From the NCBI RefSeq assembly GCF_000390185.1, contig NZ_AQHR01000040.1, forward strand, positions 1 to 64,000: a DNA stretch of 64,000 nucleotides, given 5' to 3'. This document shows positions 25,236 to 33,644 of this stretch, piece by piece (the first letter of the stretch is position 1; every line of letters starts with the position of its first letter). A program made the position numbers and the translations under genes. The notes beneath the pieces were generated by a model. The model searched no databases and was not told the origin of the DNA. It saw only the letters and a program-made list of their open reading frames with translations. The DNA is from Lunatimonas lonarensis (GTDB taxonomy: Bacteria; Bacteroidota; Bacteroidia; Cytophagales; Cyclobacteriaceae).

Positions 25236-26624
25236 ATGGGTGATGTATTCAGCTTAATGTGGGAAGCATCGAATGATGCAAAGTGTACGGGTGAATTGGG
25301 GCAGCTGAAACAACTTACTAAGTCACTTATGGAGACTTATGAGTCACAGGGTAGGCTTAGTGAGGATCCCCTTGCTCCATCGAAGCGTAGGGAATTGAGT
25401 TTGCCGACAGAGGATGTTTCGGAGATCGTTGGGGGAAAGGTTTGCTTGGTAACCGGAGGCTTGGGATGCGTAGGTTCTAGATTGGTTAAGGAGCTTTTGG
25501 TTTTTTCTCCAAAGAAAGTCATCGTTATCGACGTCAAAGAGGCAGACGAAGAGCTGTTTTCGGAATTACGGAGGGAAGATGTTGTAGTTGAAAGGGGCTC
25601 GATTCTGGATACCGCGTTTTTGAAGCGGGTCTATCGGGATTATTTACCCACTATCGTTTTTCATACAGCTGCCCAGCGCAACCCTGGACTGGCGGAAAAG
25701 ACAATTGGCGATACCCTTAGGACGAATATTTTGGGCACATGGAATGTGCTTCTTGCCAGTTCTGAAAGTGACGCTGTTCAAAGGGTTGTTTTTTCATCTA
25801 CTGGAAAAGCTAGCCGGTATTATACGGAAGAGGTCTATGCGGCATCAAAAAAGGTTTGTGAAATGCTGATGGATTATTTTGCCGTTAGGTTTCCAAACAA
25901 GCTGTTTTCCATGGTTCGATTTACGCACATTGTCGACAACAGCCTGATGGATGCTGAACTGAAGCGGGCCGCAATGCAGGACGATCGGATCCAGATTCAT
26001 TCGCCAGGAAAGTTTGTTACGGCACAGAATGTTGGTGAGGCTGCCTATTTGATGCTGAATGCGCTTGTTTTTGCTGAAGCTGGAAGATCTTCTTTTTTGT
26101 TGGTGAAAAATTTGGAATGGCCTGTAGAGAGTCTGGAGGTAGCGCTATACTATATCAAGCAGTCTAAACGGGAAGTTCCGATTCTGTTTGTAGGTAACCC
26201 AAAAGGGTACGGAGAGAAATTTTTTAGGGGTCAACTGGATTGGAGTCAATCCTGGGACCTTAACCTACTGATCAACGTGTACGAAAATCGAATTAGGAGA
26301 ACGAATCCTGAAAATGACATCATAATAAGTAATTTGATGCCGTTTGATGAGGTAGTTTTACTTAAATTGGTTGGAGATTTGCAGGATACAGCTTATTCAG
26401 ATGAAAGCCTGATGGATGTACTTGTAAGTTCTCTTAGGGCGATCTTTAGGCATTCATTGAAGCTTGTGGACAAAAAGATAACCCTCGATATCTTAAAGTG
26501 GGGGATAGATCCCAAATTCATGCATGCAGATGGTGTAAAGATCGGTGATTTTGGAGAGATGGTGCCTATGATGTTGGATTCTTTAGAGATTTCCTCGGAT
26601 TTGAAAAAGATTCAAGGGCTTTGA
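25236..26624 (+). CDS. CapD-like NAD-dependent epimerase/dehydratase with extra terminal domains
   Basis: From the ATG at 25236 the protein has 462 residues. Residues 1-65 are a polar helical lead (KQLTKSLMETYESQG). The Rossmann core follows with VCLVTGGLGCVGSRL (GxxGxxG), VIVIDVKEADEELF, VFHTAAQRNPGLAE, FSSTGKAS and the catalytic Tyr-x-x-x-Lys in EEVYAASKKVCEM. This is the short-chain fold of the CapD/FnlA group, which act on UDP-sugars (4,6-dehydration or epimerisation). A further 150 residues at the C-terminus (from about GYGEKFFRG) match nothing I recognise. It probably makes a nucleotide sugar or a modified substrate for the same product the acyltransferase decorates. Confidence 0.75.
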   Translation: MGDVFSLMWEASNDAKCTGELGQLKQLTKSLMETYESQGRLSEDPLAPSKRRELSLPTEDVSEIVGGKVCLVTGGLGCVGSRLVKELLVFSPKKVIVIDVKEADEELFSELRREDVVVERGSILDTAFLKRVYRDYLPTIVFHTAAQRNPGLAEKTIGDTLRTNILGTWNVLLASSESDAVQRVVFSSTGKASRYYTEEVYAASKKVCEMLMDYFAVRFPNKLFSMVRFTHIVDNSLMDAELKRAAMQDDRIQIHSPGKFVTAQNVGEAAYLMLNALVFAEAGRSSFLLVKNLEWPVESLEVALYYIKQSKREVPILFVGNPKGYGEKFFRGQLDWSQSWDLNLLINVYENRIRRTNPENDIIISNLMPFDEVVLLKLVGDLQDTAYSDESLMDVLVSSLRAIFRHSLKLVDKKITLDILKWGIDPKFMHADGVKIGDFGEMVPMMLDSLEISSDLKKIQGL

Positions 26625-26810
26625 TCGTGTTTAAAATGCATTTCCTCCGTCCCATTGTTGTTTGGTGGAGCGGCAAGTGATTATACGTCTTTTGGTATAC
26701 CGCTTTTTTTGAATAGTCTTTTAGGTGTGTTTCGGAAAGAGGTGTTGAATTATTGATAGTGGTTTTTATTTGTTTGAAAAAAGCAACAGCATTTAACGTT
26801 TTAACTTATC

Positions 26811-28226
26811 ATGGCAACAGTATTAGTTCCTACGCCCCTTCGGAAATTCACGGAAGGGTCTTCCTCTGTTAAGGTAGAAGGACAATCAATCGAAGAATTA
26901 TTGGGAAACTTGATCGTCAAATTTCCGGGCTTAAAAAATTACCTGAATACGTCTGAGGGAAAAATTCCTTCGTTTATCAACATCTTTGTTGATTCAGATG
27001 ACATTCGCAATTTGGAGGGCGGAAATACGGCAATTAAAGAAGGGTCTATTATCAGTATTGTTCCTGCCATCGCAGGTGGCGGACTGGACGACATTTCTTT
27101 CTCGAGGGAAGAGTTGGCAAGGTACAACAGGCATATTATCATACCTGAATTTGGCTTAGAGGGACAAAAGAAGCTAAAGAACAGCAAAGTGCTGGTCATT
27201 GGGTCGGGGGGGCTTGGTAGCCCGCTGTTGCTCTACCTTGCGGCTGCCGGGGTTGGGCATATTGGGATAGTTGATTTCGATACGGTTGACGACAGTAATT
27301 TGCATAGGCAGGTGCTTTTTGGTGTATCGGAAGTGGGCAAACCGAAGGTGGAGGCGGCTAGGGAAAGGCTGTTGGGAATAAACCCGTATATAGAAATAAA
27401 GACCTTTAATGAAGCCTTTTCGTCAAAAAACGCGATGGATATCATACGTGACTATGATGTCGTGGCTGATGGAACCGATAATTTTCCCACGAGGTATTTG
27501 GTTAACGATGCGTGCGTTCTGTCCGGAAAGACGAACGTATACGCTTCTATATTTCAGTTTGAAGGTCAAGTGACTGTTTTTAATTACACTGATAGATATG
27601 GAACGGTGGGGCCAAACTATAGGGATCTATACCTTACCCCTCCCCCAGCCGGGCTTGTTCCGAACTGTGCTGAGGGTGGGGTTCTGGGCGTATTGCCGGG
27701 AATCATTGGAAGTCTGCAGGCACTTGAGGTGATCAAAGTGATCACTGGAGTCGGTGAGCCCTTGAGCGGAAAACTTTTTACCTTCGATGCGTTATCCTTT
27801 CGGGCAAATACCTTCAACATTAAGCGAAATGACGCCAACCCATTAAACGGGAGCAATCCTTCCCAGTTTACCCTCATTGATTACGAACAATTCTGTGGAA
27901 TGAAGGTAGTTGAGAACAAAATCAAAGAAATAGATGTGGAGGATTTTTTTGATTGGAGAAACACAGGGGTTGATTTTCAACTTATCGACGTCAGAGAGCC
28001 CCATGAATACGAGGAGGAAAACATGGGGGGAGAACTTATTCCATTAGGTTCTATCCTAGAGAATGCACATAAAATAGCCAAGGAAAAAAGGGTTTTGGTT
28101 CATTGTAAAATGGGAGGCAGAAGTGCGAAAGCAATTCGCCAGTTAGAGGACAAATTCGGATTTACGAACTTGTACAACTTAAAAGGAGGAATTGAGGATT
28201 TTTTACAGTATGAGGAGGGCTACTAG
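26811..28226 (+). CDS. MoaD/ThiS-E1 (MoeB/ThiF)-rhodanese triple fusion
   Basis: The 471 residues show three modules. Residues 1-90 are a MoaD/ThiS-like ubiquitin-type fold ending IVPAIAGG (Gly89-Gly90). About 95-360 are an E1-like adenylating domain with VLVIGSGGLGSPLL (131-136 loop), DDSNLHRQVLF, GTDNFPTRYL, VPNCAEGGVLGVLPG (Cys286) and a closing YEQFCGM. About 370-471 are a rhodanese with active Cys432 in LVHCKMGGRSAKA. The set would adenylate a Gly-Gly tail and load sulfur on it, as in molybdopterin, thiamin or thio-metabolite routes. The four zinc cysteines of MoeB (two CxxC) are absent: Asn269/Asp272 and Asn343/Asn346 take their places. The internal Gly-Gly is joined directly to the E1, which is odd. 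It ends the four-gene block. Confidence 0.88.
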   Translation: MATVLVPTPLRKFTEGSSSVKVEGQSIEELLGNLIVKFPGLKNYLNTSEGKIPSFINIFVDSDDIRNLEGGNTAIKEGSIISIVPAIAGGGLDDISFSREELARYNRHIIIPEFGLEGQKKLKNSKVLVIGSGGLGSPLLLYLAAAGVGHIGIVDFDTVDDSNLHRQVLFGVSEVGKPKVEAARERLLGINPYIEIKTFNEAFSSKNAMDIIRDYDVVADGTDNFPTRYLVNDACVLSGKTNVYASIFQFEGQVTVFNYTDRYGTVGPNYRDLYLTPPPAGLVPNCAEGGVLGVLPGIIGSLQALEVIKVITGVGEPLSGKLFTFDALSFRANTFNIKRNDANPLNGSNPSQFTLIDYEQFCGMKVVENKIKEIDVEDFFDWRNTGVDFQLIDVREPHEYEEENMGGELIPLGSILENAHKIAKEKRVLVHCKMGGRSAKAIRQLEDKFGFTNLYNLKGGIEDFLQYEEGY

Positions 28227-28242
28227 CCAATAGACAAAAAAG

Positions 28243-28286
28243 CAAAGGGAACCGCCCTATTACTGATAGGTGGCGGTTCCTTTTTT
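28243..28286. terminator. Bidirectional terminator between the E1 fusion and susD
   Basis: GGAACCGCC (28248-28256) pairs with GGCGGTTCC (28272-28280); a T-run follows on the plus strand and A-rich sequence precedes, so it serves both converging genes. Confidence 0.9.
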
Positions 28287-28301
28287 GTCCAATAGTGTGA
28301 A

Positions 28302-29945
28302 TTAATATCCCTGGTTTTGTTGTAGGTAGCCGGGGGATCCGCTTGCTGCGTCGATTACGTTTTGCGGGATGGGGAAGACACGTCGGATGGGGTTCGAGCT
28401 TGTTTTATCGATCCATTGGTTTTCCCATTTTCCGAAACGGATGGCGTCGGTACGGGCCAGAAATTCTACGTAAAGCTCATAGGTACGCTCTAGGTAAAGC
28501 CTTTCCAAGTCAATTGATTCCAATAACCGAGCGCCCCGGGCAGCCCTCAATGCATTTACATCGTCAAGAGCAGCTTGTGTGTTGCCTCTTCTAAACTCGG
28601 CTTCGGCTCTCATCAAGTACACGTCTCCCATGCGGATGAGTGGTATATTTACCCGACTACAGCACTGGCCGGTTTGGGCCATGGGGTCAAATGCGATTTT
28701 AAATGCCCGCGGCCCATTGCTGTGGCCACGGTTATTGTTTAGGTCTACCTCTACGGTGTACACCACATCCTCACCGGTACGGGTACGGTTTACCAGTTTT
28801 TCAATTACCAATTCTCCGTTGGGGGTTCGCTTGAACCGATTGTTTTGGTCGAGCACGATCCCGTATTGTTGACCAACCTGAATGCCCCGGTTCCAGCGGA
28901 ACTGGGTGTCTGGTATTGATCCACCATCGGGGAGGTTTCGCTGGAAATACCTGGGGTCATCCCGGTTTCCTTCCCATTTGTTGTAGAAATCGGTCGTCAG
29001 CGACACGCCATCACTGCCTACTGCCAGGATATTTGTAAGTGATCCATGACGGCTTCTGGACGTGCCGAACCAAGCGTGCCGATTAGATCCGTTGGTTTCC
29101 AGCCGCTGGTCAAATGCAAAGATATGCTCTCGGTGATCATGGTTGTTGATATTCCATATCGAAAAATAATCCTCGGTTTCCAATGCATATTGTCCGGAGT
29201 TTATGATTTGGGTTGTGTATTGTACGACCAGTGCCATGTCTGCATTGTCGAAACTAAAGCTCGGAGCATATCTATTCACATATACTGCTTTATTCAAAAG
29301 CATACGGGCCTTCAATCCCCACGCGGCCGCTTTCGAAAAGCGGGTCGAACCTACTTCCGTTTTTGTACCAAGTTGGGTTTCTACCGCATCTATTTCGCCG
29401 ATGATGAAATCGAAGGCTTCTGCTCCACGAAGCACTGTAGATAAAATAGGCGTGCCGACCTCCTCTGGCAATTTTCGAAAGGAAATGCCGTAGTGGTCAA
29501 GAAGGAGGTAATTATAATATGCACCCATGGCGCGGGCTTCGGCGATGTACCTTTCCGGTCCGTTTATTTCCGCAATTACCTGCTGGGCCCCAGCTGCACG
29601 GGCAATTCCCTGCGTGACGTGGGACCAGACATTCCGTACCGTGGCATGAAAGGGAGTCCAGCTATGCTGGTGCATTTCGATGAAAATGCCACCATCAAAC
29701 CAATCCGTACCGCCTCTAAAAGGCACAATGGATTCGTCTGATGCGACGGATTGTAGGTTGAAAAGCCAGTTGTGGCTGCCGTACATGTCGTTCATCCGGG
29801 CATATACAGGCGCAAGAATCTGATCGGCCGCTTCGGGCGACTCCAGTACTCCGCGTCCTACCGCGGTGTCCAGTATTTCTTCCGTCAGGTCTGTACAGCC
29901 TGCCAACAGGAAGAGGGTAAATAGTAATATTGGTATGTTTTTCAT
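28302..29945 (-). CDS. SusD/RagB-family outer-membrane lipoprotein
   Basis: The 547-residue protein starts MKNIPILLFTLFLLAGCTD, a lipoprotein signal. It follows the family pattern: MNDMYGSHNWLFNLQ early, long TPR-like helical stretches, a C-terminal LIRMGDVYLMRAEAEFRRGN and RRVFPIPQNVIDA close to the end. SusD binds a glycan at the cell surface and caps the SusC pore. The gene follows susC after an unusually long 186-base spacer. Its last 88 bases have a decayed twin at 22320-22407. The glycan cannot be told, but two sulfatase genes 11-12 kb away favour a sulfated one. Confidence 0.95.
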   Translation of the reverse strand: MKNIPILLFTLFLLAGCTDLTEEILDTAVGRGVLESPEAADQILAPVYARMNDMYGSHNWLFNLQSVASDESIVPFRGGTDWFDGGIFIEMHQHSWTPFHATVRNVWSHVTQGIARAAGAQQVIAEINGPERYIAEARAMGAYYNYLLLDHYGISFRKLPEEVGTPILSTVLRGAEAFDFIIGEIDAVETQLGTKTEVGSTRFSKAAAWGLKARMLLNKAVYVNRYAPSFSFDNADMALVVQYTTQIINSGQYALETEDYFSIWNINNHDHREHIFAFDQRLETNGSNRHAWFGTSRSRHGSLTNILAVGSDGVSLTTDFYNKWEGNRDDPRYFQRNLPDGGSIPDTQFRWNRGIQVGQQYGIVLDQNNRFKRTPNGELVIEKLVNRTRTGEDVVYTVEVDLNNNRGHSNGPRAFKIAFDPMAQTGQCCSRVNIPLIRMGDVYLMRAEAEFRRGNTQAALDDVNALRAARGARLLESIDLERLYLERTYELYVEFLARTDAIRFGKWENQWIDKTSSNPIRRVFPIPQNVIDAASGSPGYLQQNQGY

Positions 29946-30037
29946 ATTTCTTTGAATTTTCTTTAAATGATCCTAACGCGTCCAGATCTATCGGGATTGC
30001 CTACCCGGATCCATTAAAGGAGGTCGCTACCTACCTA

Positions 30038-30104
30038 CCCGCAAGTCGCAGGGTTGATAGGCATCTTGGTGTGTAAGGGCTACGTCAAGCCCGTCCGCGT
30101 ACGG
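30038..30104 (-). other. Stacked hairpins in the long susC-susD spacer
   Basis: Within the 186-base gap are ACCCGC-aagtc-GCAGGGT (30038-30054), GGGCT-acgtca-AGCCC (30077-30092) and CCGT-ccgcgt-ACGG (30091-30104), hairpins spaced closely in the transcript. Most susC-susD pairs have a gap of tens of bases, so a structured element is likely and may set the ratio of the two proteins. Confidence 0.5.
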
Positions 30105-30131
30105 GGTTCTCGATTTCATGATTGATCAGGC

Positions 30132-33100
30132 TCAAAAGGTTACGTTTAACCCAAATACAATGCCCCTTGCGGTAGGGTACCGGGTTCCGTCAATGCCTGT
30201 GGATACAAAGCCACCCTGTGACCTAGGGGTATCCACCTCCGGATCAAATCCGGGATAGTTGGTAAAGGTCAATAGGTTCTGGCCCGTTACCGTCAATCGA
30301 AGGTTTTTTAGCCAGTCAATTCCGGTCGTTTTGAAGTTGTACCCCAAGCTGGCATTGTTGAGCCTCAGAAAGCTTCCATCATGAATAAACCGGGTGGAAG
30401 GGGAGGCCGAGTTTGTCCGAGCTTCTTCCGGAAAATCCAATACCCTGGTTGCCACGTTGTTTCCGGCTACCAACCGAGGGAGGTTGAAATAGGCGTTTTC
30501 GTCATTCCAATAGATGCGGTTTCCAGAAACCCCGTTGAAATTTACCGTTAGGTCAAAGCGTTTGTAGTTGGCGCTTGTGTAGAAACCAAAGATCGTTCGT
30601 GGCAAGCCGGATCCACCGTTTACAAAGTCGGCATCGGTGATCAACCCGTCGCCGTCTACATCTCTGAACCGGTTGAGTCCGGCTTCATTCAATCCTATCC
30701 ACTCATGTACCCAAAAGGTGCCCACCGGATAGTTGTTCAGAAAACCGTTTACCTGCACACCAGAGAGTCCAGGCCCACTGATTCCGCCTGTTCGGAGAAT
30801 GGTGACCGGTAGGTTGGTAACATTGTTCCTAAGGAAGCTGATATTGCCTCCAACATCCAAACGAAGTTCATTGCTTATGTTTTTTCGGTACCCTAAGGCC
30901 AGTTCAATTCCTGAGTTCTCTATTTCCATCGGGTAGTTGCTCCAAAACGATGAGGTAGCGACTATTGGATCTACCCCGGTTTGTGTCTCCCATAGGATGT
31001 CGCTGGAAACCTTCCGGAATACATCCACTGTACCATACAGTTCTTCTCCGAAAAACCCAAAATCAAAGCCGATATTGGTCTGAGTGGATACCTCCCATTT
31101 GATGTCTGGGTTTTGGAGTCTCACAAAATTGATACCTGGAGAAACCGGGGAGTTTGCCCCGGGAGTCAAGGCGTATCCGGAACCGGGACCTGTATTGACG
31201 GTTAGTTGCTGCTGGGTAATATACGAAGGAATGTCCTGGTTTCCTGTCCGTCCCCATCCTGCCCGCAGTCGCAGATTACTGAGAGTACTAGAACCGGAAA
31301 GAAAACCTTCGCTGGAGAGCTGCCAGGCGGCTGAAAAGGAAGGGAAGTAGCCATATCGATTGTTTCCCCCAAACCTGGAAGACCCGTCTGCCCGCATGGT
31401 CGCAGTCAAATAGTACTTCTCCACGAAATTATAGTTGATACGGCTGAAATAGGACTGGAGTTCGTTTACCGAAGCCCCTCCACCCGGCCTGTTGATACCA
31501 ATGGAGAGATCAGATCCGATTCCGGGATTTCGATAGGCTTCTATTTCGGTGGTTGCAAAATTATTTATGCTCCAAAACCGAAACGCATTGTTGAATTTTT
31601 GATACGAATAGCCTCCCAAAATTGAAAAACTATGCTTTCCTTCTCCCAAAGTAAATCCATAGTTTAGGAAACTTTCTGTAAGGAAATTGCCATTTTCCGT
31701 GGTTGCGTCCTGCAATCTACCTCCGGGGTGGGGGAGCCGTTGTACGCTGTGGCGTCCGATTTGACTGATGCGGGTTCCTGTGGAGTTATCCACTGCCACG
31801 TTTAAGCGGTATTCAAGTCCTTTCAGAATTTCGAATCCTACTTCGATGTTTCCCAACACCCGGTTGACCTTTGAGAAATCCGTAAACAAGTCCATCATCA
31901 TCAGGGGATTGATCCCCTCGGGGAATAGGTAGGCCGAACCATCGGGATTCCTGGTGGGGTAGGTAGGGTTTGCAGTCAGTGCGTTTGAAAGGGCATCTCC
32001 CCCCACGCCGGCGTTATCGCCAATTGGCGGAGAGTCATTTCGGGTATGGCTGGTGGTTAGGTTAATGCCAAAGCTCAACCGGTCATTGACAAACCGCTGT
32101 GCCATGTTCATCCTTGCGGTATACCTTTTCATGGAGCTGTTCAGTACGATTCCTTCTTGATCCAATGCGCTTAGGGACGCAAAGAAGTTGCCGTTCTTTG
32201 TTCCTCCGCCGTAGGAAATATTGTGGTCTTGGGTAAATCCGGTTCGGAAAATTTGGTCTTGCCAGAAGGTATCTGTAGGTCCTATATTTTTTGTATCGCC
32301 ATATTGATTGGTAAAGTCCCTAAACTGTTGGGCATTCAGTACGTCAATGGTTTTGGTAACGTTTGAAACGGCGAATCCGCTGGAATAATTTAATTTGGGA
32401 TCAGAGGCATCCCCTTTTTTGGTTGTGATGAGCACTACGCCATTTGCACCCCTTGATCCGTAGATGGCGGTCGCTGAGGCGTCTTTTAATACATCGATTG
32501 AAAGAATATCCGACGGATTGAGAAAGTTCAACGGGTTCGCAGGTGCTGAGCCAGACACACCCAGATCCGGGGCACCGATGGTGGTAGCGGCATTGTCCAA
32601 GGCCACACCGTCTACTACGAACAAAGGTCCACTCCCGGTTCGAACCGAGCCGGGTCCCCGAATTGTCATACGGGAAGCAGCTCCCGGTTCGCCGCTTGAG
32701 GCTGTTACATTAACCCCTGCGATCTTGCCCTGAAGTAGCTGTTCAGGCGATACGATCACCCCTTTGTTAAATGCTTCCTCCTTTAGGGAGCCAATAGAGC
32801 CGGTAAGGTCTGCTTTTTTCTGTAGCCCATAGCCAACCACCACTACCTCCTGCAGGGAGGATTCGTCGGGTTCCAAGGTGATGTTGATCTCACTGCGGTT
32901 ACCAATGGGCACCCTCAATGGTTTGTATCCAATGAAAGAAACAACCAGTACGGAGCCCTCCGGTACCTCCAAACTATACCTTCCGTCTATGTCAGTTACC
33001 GTTCCACGCGTGGTTCCCTCCACCGTAACGGTAGCTCCTGGAAGTGCTTCACCACGGTCATCCCTGACGATTCCCCTAACTGCGATATCTGCTATTTCAA

Positions 33101-33485
33101 AAGCTTCGGTTAGGTTGGGTTTTTCAAGTTTCTTGGCATTGATGCTATGGTTCAACTGCCTGAATCCAATCGCGGTTTGTCGCGAAACATCTGTTAGGTA
33201 ATCTTCGACCGTTCCATCGGTTTTTTCCAGATAGACCAGGGTGCTTCGGTCTACGTCCTTTTGGTCATATGAAAACTGAAAAGGGGTTTGTTTTTGAACC
33301 AGCGAAAAAAACTGCTGTAGGGTAAGAACCTCTTTGTCGATTTTTACCCTCACCTCGTTAATGGATTTGAACTGGCCATTAACGTTTACCGCTAATACAA
33401 AGTTGAAAATCAACATTTGTACTACAAATCCGGAAAGGAAGTAACGGGACAACATATAAATTGTCTTTTGTAATTTTAATTTCAT
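30132..33485 (-). CDS. SusC/RagA TonB-dependent outer-membrane transporter with STN domain
   Basis: The 1117-residue protein has an N-terminal secretin/TonB (STN) module (LQQFFSLVQKQTPFQFSYDQ to about residue 110). A carboxypeptidase-regulatory-like domain follows (VRGIVRDDRGEALPGATVTV), then the plug with the TonB box region EVVVVGYGLQ and IRGPGSVRTGSGPLFVVDG, and a long beta-barrel ending in an aromatic (GLNVTF). The STN module contacts the FecR protein, so substrate import is coupled to sigma-factor release. It is the first gene of the susC-susD pair, downstream of FecR. Start MKLKLQKTIYMLSRYFLSG contains the signal. Confidence 0.96.
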   Translation of the reverse strand: MKLKLQKTIYMLSRYFLSGFVVQMLIFNFVLAVNVNGQFKSINEVRVKIDKEVLTLQQFFSLVQKQTPFQFSYDQKDVDRSTLVYLEKTDGTVEDYLTDVSRQTAIGFRQLNHSINAKKLEKPNLTEAFEIADIAVRGIVRDDRGEALPGATVTVEGTTRGTVTDIDGRYSLEVPEGSVLVVSFIGYKPLRVPIGNRSEINITLEPDESSLQEVVVVGYGLQKKADLTGSIGSLKEEAFNKGVIVSPEQLLQGKIAGVNVTASSGEPGAASRMTIRGPGSVRTGSGPLFVVDGVALDNAATTIGAPDLGVSGSAPANPLNFLNPSDILSIDVLKDASATAIYGSRGANGVVLITTKKGDASDPKLNYSSGFAVSNVTKTIDVLNAQQFRDFTNQYGDTKNIGPTDTFWQDQIFRTGFTQDHNISYGGGTKNGNFFASLSALDQEGIVLNSSMKRYTARMNMAQRFVNDRLSFGINLTTSHTRNDSPPIGDNAGVGGDALSNALTANPTYPTRNPDGSAYLFPEGINPLMMMDLFTDFSKVNRVLGNIEVGFEILKGLEYRLNVAVDNSTGTRISQIGRHSVQRLPHPGGRLQDATTENGNFLTESFLNYGFTLGEGKHSFSILGGYSYQKFNNAFRFWSINNFATTEIEAYRNPGIGSDLSIGINRPGGGASVNELQSYFSRINYNFVEKYYLTATMRADGSSRFGGNNRYGYFPSFSAAWQLSSEGFLSGSSTLSNLRLRAGWGRTGNQDIPSYITQQQLTVNTGPGSGYALTPGANSPVSPGINFVRLQNPDIKWEVSTQTNIGFDFGFFGEELYGTVDVFRKVSSDILWETQTGVDPIVATSSFWSNYPMEIENSGIELALGYRKNISNELRLDVGGNISFLRNNVTNLPVTILRTGGISGPGLSGVQVNGFLNNYPVGTFWVHEWIGLNEAGLNRFRDVDGDGLITDADFVNGGSGLPRTIFGFYTSANYKRFDLTVNFNGVSGNRIYWNDENAYFNLPRLVAGNNVATRVLDFPEEARTNSASPSTRFIHDGSFLRLNNASLGYNFKTTGIDWLKNLRLTVTGQNLLTFTNYPGFDPEVDTPRSQGGFVSTGIDGTRYPTARGIVFGLNVTF

Positions 33486-33644
33486 AATTTTGAAGTGTTT
33501 ATTGGATTATTTCTATAAACGGCATCCTTGCCTGCATCCCATTCCCCAATGATTTGACAGGCAAAGATCAATTTCTGTGGCCGGCTGACTCTTATGTCAG
33601 TTGGCCATTTTTAACTGGTGTTATCTAGGGCTTTTTTCATAGGA

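Noticed and set aside
26640-26810. TPP or molybdenum-cofactor riboswitch ahead of the E1 fusion
   Set aside because: No conserved thi-box or Moco motif could be found in the 186-base leader.
22408-28301. Integrative element with its own integrase
   Set aside because: The bracketing repeats are real, but no integrase, transposase or relaxase lies within the block, so only an insertion-like pattern is claimed.
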